Position numbers and translations under genes: made by a program
Source of the DNA: JAWOJF01 sp046481785
Lineage (GTDB): Bacteria > Bacteroidota > Ignavibacteria > Ignavibacteriales > Ignavibacteriaceae
NCBI GenBank assembly: GCA_046481785.1
Contig: JAWOJF010000012.1
Location: forward strand, 1 to 6,175
Length of the DNA stretch: 6,175 bases
Reading direction: 5' to 3'
Shown here: positions 1 through 5,833 of the stretch, in pieces
Position numbering within the stretch: position 1 is the stretch's first letter
Layout: the number at the start of each line of letters is the position of its first letter
Notes under the pieces: model-generated
The model's input: only the letters and a program-made list of their open reading frames with translations
The model's database searches: none
What the model was told of the DNA's origin: nothing

Positions 1-78
1 GGGCTTAATTTGTGCTGCACATATTTCGATTTAGTTTGAATATCACACCTCTAATCGGTAAGTTTTCAATAATAAAAA

Positions 79-92
79 AAGGAAGTTTCCTT
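79..92 (+). promoter_or_regulatory. Ribosome binding site of the alanine dehydrogenase gene, inside a small inverted repeat
   Basis: An AGGAAG sequence at 80-85 lies about 9 nt before the ATG at 95 and is the likely Shine-Dalgarno site. It supports that start, because the reading frame has a stop at 59-61 and no other ATG before 95. The site is the left arm of a perfect inverted repeat, AAGGAA (79-84) and TTCCTT (87-92), with only GT between. Two bases are too few for a tight RNA loop, so some arm bases would have to open. Masking of the ribosome site is possible but unproven. Confidence 0.4.
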
Positions 93-94
93 CT

Positions 95-1216
95 ATGAGA
101 ATTGGAATACAAAAAGAAAACCTGAGCGAGGAAAGAAGGGTAGCCTTAGCCCCGGCAGGTGTTGATTCTTTAACGCGTGCAGGACATACGGTTTATATTG
201 AAAGCGGTGCCGGACTCGGGAGTCACTTTAGTGATGAAGACTATACTAAAACCGGTGCCACCATAGTTTACAATCCTGAAGAAGTTTATCACCGTTCAGA
301 AATGATTGTAAGAGTTTCACCCTTAGGGGATGATGTTCTGAAATATCTGCAGGAAGAACAGGTAGTTTTTACAGGGCTTCACTTACCGGTAGGAAAAAGA
401 AATACTGTTGAAGCTTTACTTGATAAAAAAATAACAGCTATAGGATATGAACTTATTGAGGATGACAGCGGCCTGCCTGTTCTACATGCAATGAGTGAAA
501 TAGCCGGGCAGCTTTCAATACAAATTGCCGGAAGATATCTTGAAAGTTATTCATCAGACGGCAGAGGGATTTTGCTTGGCGGAATTACCGGTGTGGCTCC
601 GGCTGCTGTAGTAATTTTGGGTGCCGGAGTAGTAGGTACATCGGCGGCCAGAACTGCTCTCGGAATTGGGGCTCAGGTTATCGTAATCGATAAAGATCTT
701 AACAGGCTTAGGAAAATTGACAGGCATTTTAACAGAAAAATCACTACTGTAGTTGCAAATCCTTATACTATTTCACGTGGTGTAAAATTTGCTGATGTAT
801 TAATTGGTGCGGTGCTTATTAAAGGTGAAAAAACGCCTCATATTGTTACCGAGGATATGGTTAAAGTAATGAAAAAAGGGGCGGTTATTGTAGATGTTTC
901 AATTGACCAGGGCGGATCTGTGGAAACAAGCCGCGTTACATCTATTAGTGACCCGATTTTCAAAGCGCATGATGTAATTCATTACTGTGTACCTAATATG
1001 CCTGCCCTTGTATCAAGAACGGCAAGCTATGGACTGAATAATGCATCTTTACAATATATTCAGAACATTGCTGATAATGGATTGGGAAATGCATTAACCG
1101 GCGATATCGGGCTGGCTAAAGGCGTCTGTACTTATAACGGCTACTGTTCAAATGAAGCGATTGCTCATAATTTTAATTTCGAATACCGGAAGCTTCGCGT
1201 ATTTTCAAATAATTAA
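95..1216 (+). CDS. ald: Alanine dehydrogenase family protein with a substituted substrate-binding lysine
   Basis: Alanine dehydrogenase reversibly converts L-alanine, water and NAD+ to pyruvate, ammonia and NADH in the cytoplasm. The 373 residues match the usual length (about 370). The N-terminus MRIGIQKE is followed by Arg15 and PAGV (20-23), typical of the AlaDH/PntA N-terminal domain. His96, in TGLHLP, aligns with the catalytic His. The NAD-binding Rossmann motif is GAGVVG (176-181), with acidic Asp199 at the end of the second strand suggesting NAD rather than NADP. Asp271 in SIDQGG and Asn301 in VPNMP match further active-site residues. The oddity is the segment normally reading KVKEP: here it reads Arg73-Val74-Ser75-Pro76, so the pyruvate-contacting lysine (Lys75 in the Mycobacterium enzyme) is absent. 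A dehydrogenase of altered activity or specificity is therefore possible. The comparison is from memory; the family call is firm, the exact reaction less so. The spacer to the CoA-transferase is 131 nt with a terminator-like hairpin. Confidence 0.85.
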   Translation: MRIGIQKENLSEERRVALAPAGVDSLTRAGHTVYIESGAGLGSHFSDEDYTKTGATIVYNPEEVYHRSEMIVRVSPLGDDVLKYLQEEQVVFTGLHLPVGKRNTVEALLDKKITAIGYELIEDDSGLPVLHAMSEIAGQLSIQIAGRYLESYSSDGRGILLGGITGVAPAAVVILGAGVVGTSAARTALGIGAQVIVIDKDLNRLRKIDRHFNRKITTVVANPYTISRGVKFADVLIGAVLIKGEKTPHIVTEDMVKVMKKGAVIVDVSIDQGGSVETSRVTSISDPIFKAHDVIHYCVPNMPALVSRTASYGLNNASLQYIQNIADNGLGNALTGDIGLAKGVCTYNGYCSNEAIAHNFNFEYRKLRVFSNN

Positions 1217-1236
1217 ACCGATAAACCCGGTTTCTG

Positions 1237-1286
1237 CGGCACATTTAAGGCAAATCAGCCTGTAGTGCTGTTTAATTTTATAATTT
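1237..1286 (+). terminator. Possible intrinsic terminator after the alanine dehydrogenase gene
   Basis: CGGCAC at 1237-1242 can pair with GTGCTG at 1265-1270 (one G-U pair, plus a further G-U at 1236/1271). Nested inside, AGGC (1248-1251) pairs with GCCT (1258-1261) around a six-base loop. A U-rich run, TTTAATTTTATAATTT, follows at 1271-1286. This is the layout of a rho-independent terminator, but the stem is interrupted by an asymmetric internal loop and the tail contains A residues, so efficiency would be modest. It could also act as an attenuator or RNA-processing hairpin ahead of the CoA-transferase gene. Confidence 0.35.
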
Positions 1287-1347
1287 GCGGTCCTGACCAA
1301 AAGTCATTTACTGCAGGCAGAAATAAGGTTTATAGAATGAAAGAGAT

Positions 1348-2700
1348 ATGATTTTAGAAGAAAAAGTAACCAGCAATGTAGTTCAATCCAACTACTACAG
1401 GCACTACAAAAGTAAAGTTGTTTCCGCAGATGAAGCAGTAAAAGTAATAAAATCCGGAGATAACCTTATTATTCATGGCAACTGTGCGGTTCCGGAAGCA
1501 TTAGTTAATGCTTTGGTTGCCAGAAAAGATGAATTAGAAAATGTAAAAATATATCATGCTTTATCTGTAGGCGAGCTTCCCTACCTTAAGCCGGGTATGG
1601 AAAAACATTTCAGACATATAGGGCTCTTCCTGGGGCATAACAGCAGAATTGCCGTTAATGAAGGAAGAGCAGATATGGTACCTATTTTTCTGCATGAAGT
1701 TCCACTGTTATTTACCAAAGGCTACATACATCTTGATGTTGCTCTTATCAATGTTTCACCCCCCGATGAACACGGATTCTGCAGCTTTGGTGTTGAAGTT
1801 GGGCTTACTAAAACACCTTCCGAAAAAGCAAAAATTATAATTGCGCAGGTTAATCCTAAAATGCCCAGGGTGCTTGGCGACAGTTTTATTCATATAAGTA
1901 AAATAAAATATTTTGTTGAAGTAGATGAGGATATAAGAGAACTTGCACAGAGCGACAAAAACCTTTCACCGGAACAGTCGGATGTTTATAGTAAAATAGG
2001 AAGTAACATTGCGGATCTGATTGAAGATGGTTCAACTCTTCAGCTTGGTATTGGTGCAATTCCCGATGCTGTTTTAAGATACCTGCATGAGAAAAAGGCA
2101 CTGGGGATTCATTCGGAAATGTTTTCAGACGGAGTTATAGAACTGGTTGAAAATGGAATTATTACAAATGAAATGAAAACACTTCACCCGGGAAAAATTG
2201 TTGCCGGTTTTGTTCTTGGCACCCGGACTCTTTATAATTTTATAAACAATAATCCTTTAATTGAATTCCACCCGCAGGAATATGTAAATGACCCGTTTGT
2301 AATTTCCAAAAATAACCAGATGGTTGCAATAAATTCTGCTATCGAAATAGACATTACCGGGCAGGTATGTTCTGATTCAATAGGGACAAGGCTCTACAGC
2401 GGTTTCGGCGGCCAGGTAGATTTTATAAGAGGGGCTTCCCGTTCACCCGGCGGAAAACCAATTATTGCTTTACCTTCAGCTACCAAAGACGGAAAATTTT
2501 CCAGGATAGTATCGCAGTTAAAACCCGGTGCAGGGGTTGTAACCAGCCGTGCAGATGTTCATTATGTTGTTACAGAGTATGGCACAGCACAGCTTTTTGG
2601 TAAAAGTATTCGTGAAAGAGTTTTGGAATTAGTTAATATTGCGCACCCAAATTATAGGGAAGATTTATTAAAATACGCTAAAGAAAATAAATATATTTAA
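1348..2700 (+). CDS. Acetyl-CoA hydrolase/transferase family; 4-hydroxybutyrate or acetate CoA-transferase type
   Basis: A cytoplasmic class I CoA-transferase moving CoA between an acyl-CoA and a free carboxylate, usually acetate. At 450 residues it is full length for the family, with N-terminal (about 22-220) and C-terminal (about 290-445) acetyl-CoA hydrolase/transferase domains. Visible motifs are PGMEKHFRH (81-89), AVNEGRAD (102-109), SPPDEHGFCSFG (137-148), LQLGIGAIPDAV (231-242), GIHSEM (253-258), GGQVDFIRGA (354-363) and YVVTEYGTAQL (406-416). Glu257 in HSEM corresponds to the glutamate that forms the glutamyl-CoA thioester in 4-hydroxybutyrate CoA-transferase, so the protein should be active. 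From memory the motifs fit the AbfT-like branch better than succinate-using Cat1 enzymes, but the substrate cannot be fixed. The ATG at 1348 has only a weak purine-rich GAAAGAGA before it. The four-codon frame from 1337 ends in a TGA overlapping this ATG and is probably chance. The next gene begins 3 nt after the stop, suggesting one transcript. Confidence 0.9.
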   Translation: MILEEKVTSNVVQSNYYRHYKSKVVSADEAVKVIKSGDNLIIHGNCAVPEALVNALVARKDELENVKIYHALSVGELPYLKPGMEKHFRHIGLFLGHNSRIAVNEGRADMVPIFLHEVPLLFTKGYIHLDVALINVSPPDEHGFCSFGVEVGLTKTPSEKAKIIIAQVNPKMPRVLGDSFIHISKIKYFVEVDEDIRELAQSDKNLSPEQSDVYSKIGSNIADLIEDGSTLQLGIGAIPDAVLRYLHEKKALGIHSEMFSDGVIELVENGIITNEMKTLHPGKIVAGFVLGTRTLYNFINNNPLIEFHPQEYVNDPFVISKNNQMVAINSAIEIDITGQVCSDSIGTRLYSGFGGQVDFIRGASRSPGGKPIIALPSATKDGKFSRIVSQLKPGAGVVTSRADVHYVVTEYGTAQLFGKSIRERVLELVNIAHPNYREDLLKYAKENKYI

Positions 2701-2703
2701 TTT

Positions 2704-3393
2704 ATGGTTGCGGTAATTGGAGATATACATGGGTGTTATCATACTCTGCGGGAACTTGTTAAAATAACAAGGAAAAAATATCCTGAAATCTCACTTTATT
2801 CTGTTGGAGACCTGGTTGACAGGGGAAAGTTTAGTTATGAGGTAATAGAATATGTTATATCGGAAAATATTCGCTTTACTCCCGGCAATCATGATTACAT
2901 GTTCTATTATTTTATTAAAGAACCTACTAACCCAATAGGGCGTTCGTGGCTCTACAACGGTTCCGAATCTACCGTAGTTTCATACCAAAACAGGCTTGAG
3001 AAAATTACAGAGCATCTTGAATTAATAATTAATGCCCCGTTATTTATTAATCTTGAAGACTGTTTTATCTCTCACGCAGGAATATCTTCATATTACCAGT
3101 CAAAATTTTCTCCAGATATCATAAACCAGCCCGAAACCCTGGAATCAATTCTCCGCTCAGATATAGCAAAAGAATGGGGCGTCTTATGGTCAAGAGATGA
3201 TCTTATGAATATTGGGAAACTTCAGCTTGTGGGACACACACGCCAGCAGAAAATAAATTATTACGAAACAAATAATGTTGCTTATATAGACACTTCTGTA
3301 TATACCGGGAATAAGCTAAGTGCGGTTATTGTTGATCAAAACACAATAGTTGATAGTTTTTCGGTACCCACTTTTAAGGTAGATATTGAGTAA
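2704..3393 (+). CDS. PPP-family metallophosphatase (serine/threonine phosphatase or ApaH-like)
   Basis: A compact cytoplasmic calcineurin-like phosphoesterase of 229 residues with all core di-metal motifs in order: GDIHG (6-10), GDLVDRG (35-41), GNHD (61-64), SHAG (123-126) and VGHT (176-179). These supply the Asp, His and Asn ligands of the two metals and the catalytic His, so activity is expected. Family members dephosphorylate phosphoproteins (PrpA/PrpB-like) or cleave diadenosine tetraphosphate (ApaH-like). GNHD occurs in ApaH, whereas eukaryotic protein phosphatases have GNHE; this alone does not decide the substrate, and the protein is shorter than typical ApaH. No signal peptide or membrane segment is visible. 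The ATG lies 3 nt after the CoA-transferase stop (TAA TTT ATG) and has no clear Shine-Dalgarno site, so translation probably depends on ribosomes finishing the upstream gene. A regulatory link to the transferase is inferred only from this spacing. Confidence 0.85.
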   Translation: MVAVIGDIHGCYHTLRELVKITRKKYPEISLYSVGDLVDRGKFSYEVIEYVISENIRFTPGNHDYMFYYFIKEPTNPIGRSWLYNGSESTVVSYQNRLEKITEHLELIINAPLFINLEDCFISHAGISSYYQSKFSPDIINQPETLESILRSDIAKEWGVLWSRDDLMNIGKLQLVGHTRQQKINYYETNNVAYIDTSVYTGNKLSAVIVDQNTIVDSFSVPTFKVDIE

Positions 3394-3452
3394 AATTCTT
3401 ATATATTAGCTCCATCATTTTCAGGGGCGACTAACACTTACCTAAAATAAAT

Positions 3453-3458
3453 GGGAGA
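3453..3458 (+). promoter_or_regulatory. Ribosome binding site of the VIT/VWA protein gene
   Basis: GGGAGA lies 6 nt before the ATG at 3465, the clearest Shine-Dalgarno-like site in the window. The other nearby ATG, at 3451, is in a different frame, so 3465 is the start; it also gives a good signal peptide. The 71-nt spacer 3394-3464 contains no promoter I can support. Confidence 0.5.
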
Positions 3459-3464
3459 AATTCG

Positions 3465-5597
3465 ATGAAAAAAACTTTTACTTTTTTCACTCTGTTTTTT
3501 CTTATAACATTAAGCAATTCATTCGGGTATGATTGGCTTAATGTTCTTGATCCGCAAAATCCGTGGATAAGCGGCCCGGGAACAGTTGAAGAAGCAGTAT
3601 ATACTGTTAGTCCGAAAGGTTTATACCTGGAATATGGGGTAGAACTTACATTTTCTGCTGCAAATCTTTCCTTTACACACGCCGATACTCTTGAAATTGA
3701 ATTCTTTTTCGATCTCCCCCAGGGAACTATAATTAACGACTTATGGCTTTGGTACGGGGAAGATACCCTTAAAGCTTTGGTGCTTGATCAATGGTCAGCC
3801 TCAATGATTTATGAAGGCATTGTTAAAAGGAGGAGAGACCCGGCTATATTATTTAAAAAATCTTCTGTGTCTTATGAAATGAGAATTTTCCCTATGGCAG
3901 GTGATGAATCAAGAAAAATAAAACTAAATTTTTTGGTTCCTGTTAATTTTAGTTCAAATTCTATGGATACCTATATTCCCACTAACCTGATATCATATTC
4001 TCATATGCCCCTGAATGAATATAAGGTTCTATTTAAAGAGACTGATAACTGGAAAAACCCGCTGTTCCAGAATTATCCCGGTATTATGTTTTCCCAGGAC
4101 GCTGATACCTCAGGTTACCTTACTGCAGTACTTAATTACGGCACCATCTATAATAAGCCGTTACTCCAATATGATAATGTATCCCAAAGCAATATCTACC
4201 TTAATACATTAGACCTGGGTGGATATGGATATTACCAGATGGCTTTTCTTCCAAAGGAAATGCTGGGATTAAATACCTCCAGGAAAGCAGTTGTTTTAGT
4301 CGACTATGATTTTTCCAAAAGTACTATTACGGCAAAAAATATACTGGATAATCTTAAAGCACAGCTTAAAAATAACTTTACCGAGGCAGATTCTTTTAAC
4401 CTGGTGTTTTCTAACCTTGAAATTACAAGAGCCAGTGAAGGCTGGATAAAGGGAGACTCTGCCAGTATTGAAGCCGTTTTTAATTCCTTACCCGCTAACC
4501 CCGTTTCCAACTACAGCAATCTTCCTGCACTGATAAACAACGGAATAAATTTTCTTAATGAACACGGAGAAGACGGTGCTATTATCCTTATATCAAATTC
4601 AGATCAGGCAGGTGAGCTGTCTATTGCAAATCAATTGATTAATGATCTGATTGAGAAAATGAATGCCGATTACCCGGTCTATTGTGTTGATTACACACAA
4701 AACTCTTCAAACTATTACTATTATGGTAACAGGTACTATTATGCTAATGAGTACTTGTATACTTCGTTATCAAGAATAACCGCAGGTGAATCTTTTAGTA
4801 TAAGAGATAATCAGGATATTTCCCAGCTTATACTCTCATCTTTCCAGGCGCTGGATGGTTTAATCAGTTCTTTTGATTTATATACTACCCTGGAAAATGG
4901 TTTTTGTTACGGCAGGTTTAATATAAGTAATACTAATTCTGTTTATCTGAATAGACCAGTTATGCAGGTAGGCAAATTTAACGGGACTATGCCCTTTAAG
5001 ATTACTGTATCCGGAGTTTATAAGTCCCAATTATTTTCCAAAAACATTACAATTGAAGCTGCTGTTGAACAGGAGCAGGATTCTGCTTTATCGGCTATGT
5101 GGGCAGGTAACCATATAGTTTCCCTTGAAAACCAGCCCCGCACAAACAGCATTGTAAGTGAAATAATTGACTACAGCATATCTGAAAAGGTATTATCTCT
5201 GTTTACCGCCTTTCTTGCACTGGAACCCATGGATAGTATAGAGGTATGCCTTTCATGTACAGATGATGATGATGTAATTATTGGGGTAGATGGTGATGAA
5301 CCCTTTCTGCCAACTGATATTGAAGTTGGGGCTTATCCAAATCCATTCAACTCACAGGTTAAGTTAAATGTTACTATTCCACTAAATCAAAATAATCAAA
5401 ATATAACCTTCAGGATTTATAACATCCTGGGTGAAGTAATTAAAACTTTTGATGTTGTCCTGAATAATTCGGGTAAGTATGAGTTTGAGTGGAATGGGAT
5501 TAATGATTACGGTGAAACAGTATCCAGTGGTATATACCTGTTTGTGGTACAAACGGCAGAGAAAAATTTCACGCATAAGATAGTATTGATGAAATAA
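3465..5597 (+). CDS. Secreted VIT- and VWA-like domain protein with a type IX secretion sorting domain
   Basis: A 710-residue exported protein of unknown specific role. Residues 1-21 form a signal peptide: KK, then a Phe/Leu-rich core, with likely cleavage after Ser-Phe-Gly21. Residues about 36-162 resemble a VIT domain, notably MIYEGIVKRRRDPAIL (114-129) and RIFPM (140-144). Residues about 273-465 look like a von Willebrand A fold: strand AVVLV (275-279), then Asp282-Phe-Ser-Lys-Ser286 fitting the DxSxS metal motif, and strand AIILIS (372-377). The usual Asp after that strand is Asn378, so metal binding may be weakened. A tyrosine-rich stretch (416-432) is inserted in this domain. A segment with Met545-Trp-Ala and FTAFLALEP (580-588) recalls the region after VWA in inter-alpha-trypsin-inhibitor-like proteins. 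Residues 599-612 are an acidic linker. Residues 620-710 (YPNPFNS, YNILGE, WNGINDYGE, SGIYLF) are a T9SS type A sorting domain, normally removed or anchored during outer-membrane export. Adhesion or protein binding at the surface is inferred. Confidence 0.85.
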   Translation: MKKTFTFFTLFFLITLSNSFGYDWLNVLDPQNPWISGPGTVEEAVYTVSPKGLYLEYGVELTFSAANLSFTHADTLEIEFFFDLPQGTIINDLWLWYGEDTLKALVLDQWSASMIYEGIVKRRRDPAILFKKSSVSYEMRIFPMAGDESRKIKLNFLVPVNFSSNSMDTYIPTNLISYSHMPLNEYKVLFKETDNWKNPLFQNYPGIMFSQDADTSGYLTAVLNYGTIYNKPLLQYDNVSQSNIYLNTLDLGGYGYYQMAFLPKEMLGLNTSRKAVVLVDYDFSKSTITAKNILDNLKAQLKNNFTEADSFNLVFSNLEITRASEGWIKGDSASIEAVFNSLPANPVSNYSNLPALINNGINFLNEHGEDGAIILISNSDQAGELSIANQLINDLIEKMNADYPVYCVDYTQNSSNYYYYGNRYYYANEYLYTSLSRITAGESFSIRDNQDISQLILSSFQALDGLISSFDLYTTLENGFCYGRFNISNTNSVYLNRPVMQVGKFNGTMPFKITVSGVYKSQLFSKNITIEAAVEQEQDSALSAMWAGNHIVSLENQPRTNSIVSEIIDYSISEKVLSLFTAFLALEPMDSIEVCLSCTDDDDVIIGVDGDEPFLPTDIEVGAYPNPFNSQVKLNVTIPLNQNNQNITFRIYNILGEVIKTFDVVLNNSGKYEFEWNGINDYGETVSSGIYLFVVQTAEKNFTHKIVLMK

Positions 5598-5603
5598 GAA
5601 TCA

Positions 5604-5720
5604 GAACCCTGATTAAACGGATTAAAGGATTAACAGGATAAACGCCGAACCCTGATTAAACGGATTAACAGGATAAACGCCGAACCTTGATTAAACGGAT
5701 TAAAGGATTAACAGGATAAA
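5604..5720 (+). repeat. Three tandem direct repeats, 43, 35 and about 39 bp
   Basis: Unit 1 spans 5604-5646, unit 2 spans 5647-5681 and unit 3 spans 5682-5720. Each begins GAACC(C/T)TGATTAAACGG and ends ATTAACAGGATAAA; the first two continue into CGCC. Unit 2 is identical to unit 1 except for loss of 8 bases (one ATTAAAGG step). Unit 3 has one C-to-T change near its start and lacks the CGCC end. Inside a unit the sequence is itself a run of related 8-9-base steps: GGATTAAA, GGATTAACA, GGATAAA. The array starts 7 nt after the stop codon of the VIT/VWA gene. No coding potential is apparent. Confidence 0.9.
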
Positions 5721-5772
5721 ATTTAAAAAAGTATTTTGGTTATATTTGTCTTTTTTGTTTATCCTGTTAATC
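5706..5772. terminator. Large hairpin between convergent genes, possible bidirectional terminator
   Basis: The last 15 bases of the third direct repeat (5706-5720) are perfectly complementary to 5758-5772. Within the loop, AAAAAAG (5725-5731) pairs with CTTTTTT (5750-5756), extending the structure by 7 bp after a small internal loop. The apex is the 18 nt 5732-5749. The hairpin lies between the stop of the VIT/VWA gene (5597) and the stop of the oppositely oriented deaminase gene (5834), where a terminator serving both strands would be expected. The stem is AT-rich and lacks a clean U-tract directly after it, so termination is an inference. Confidence 0.45.
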
Positions 5773-5799
5773 TCATAAATTCTGCGAATCCCGGTTCTG
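5758..5799 (-). repeat. Inverted, diverged full-length copy of the direct repeat
   Basis: Read on the - strand this 42-bp stretch matches the repeat unit, including the CAG before it at 5601-5603. The part at 5758-5772 is identical to the complement of the unit end. The part at 5787-5799 matches the complement of the unit start (5602-5614) at 11 of 13 bases. The middle, 5773-5786, has diverged. Its orientation opposite to the tandem array gives the hairpin described for 5706-5772. Confidence 0.75.
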
Positions 5800-5814
5800 C
5801 ATTTTGTTTTATCT

Positions 5815-5831
5815 TTTATCCTGTTAGTCCT
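5815..5831 (-). repeat. Second inverted partial repeat copy next to the deaminase stop codon
   Basis: TTTATCCTGTTAGTCCT matches the complement of the repeat end (TTTATCCTGTTAATCCT) with one A-to-G change. It ends 2 nt from the deaminase stop codon at 5834-5836. Only this half of the unit is recognisable; the rest would fall in the coding sequence and is absent. Confidence 0.6.
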
Positions 5832-5833
5832 GG

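Noticed and set aside
1215..1233. Hairpin AAACCG/CGGTTT overlapping the alanine dehydrogenase stop codon
   Set aside because: Only 6 bp with a 7-nt loop, no U-tract after it; the nested hairpin downstream is a better terminator candidate.
1279..1284. TATAAT resembling a sigma-70 -10 box
   Set aside because: There is no acceptable -35 box about 17 nt upstream, and it lies in the AT-rich tail of the hairpin at 1237-1270.
1337..1351. Four-codon frame (MKEI) ending across the CoA-transferase start
   Set aside because: Too short to judge and has no ribosome site of its own; the ATGA overlap is easily produced by chance.
1649..1840. Open frame inside the CoA-transferase gene, other frame
   Set aside because: It overlaps strongly conserved motifs of the real gene and its product resembles nothing known.
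1886..2101. Open frame on the - strand inside the CoA-transferase gene
   Set aside because: Antisense to a clearly conserved coding region, with no domain or ribosome site.
3409..3428. Hairpin GCTCC/GGGGC before the VIT/VWA gene
   Set aside because: Five pairs including a wobble, a 10-nt loop and no U-rich tail.
4015..4510. Small open frames on both strands inside the VIT/VWA gene (4015-4212 + and 4304-4510 -)
   Set aside because: Shadows of the real frame; no recognisable protein features.
5382..5576. Open frame on the - strand opposite the sorting domain
   Set aside because: Antisense to the conserved T9SS domain; no supporting features.
5604..5720. CRISPR-like array
   Set aside because: The repeats abut each other with no unique spacers of constant length, the units differ in length, and no cas gene is present.
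5741..5748. TATATTTG, matching the Bacteroidota TAnnTTTG promoter element
   Set aside because: It sits in the hairpin loop, points into the 3' end of the convergent deaminase gene and has no TTTG box at the right distance upstream.
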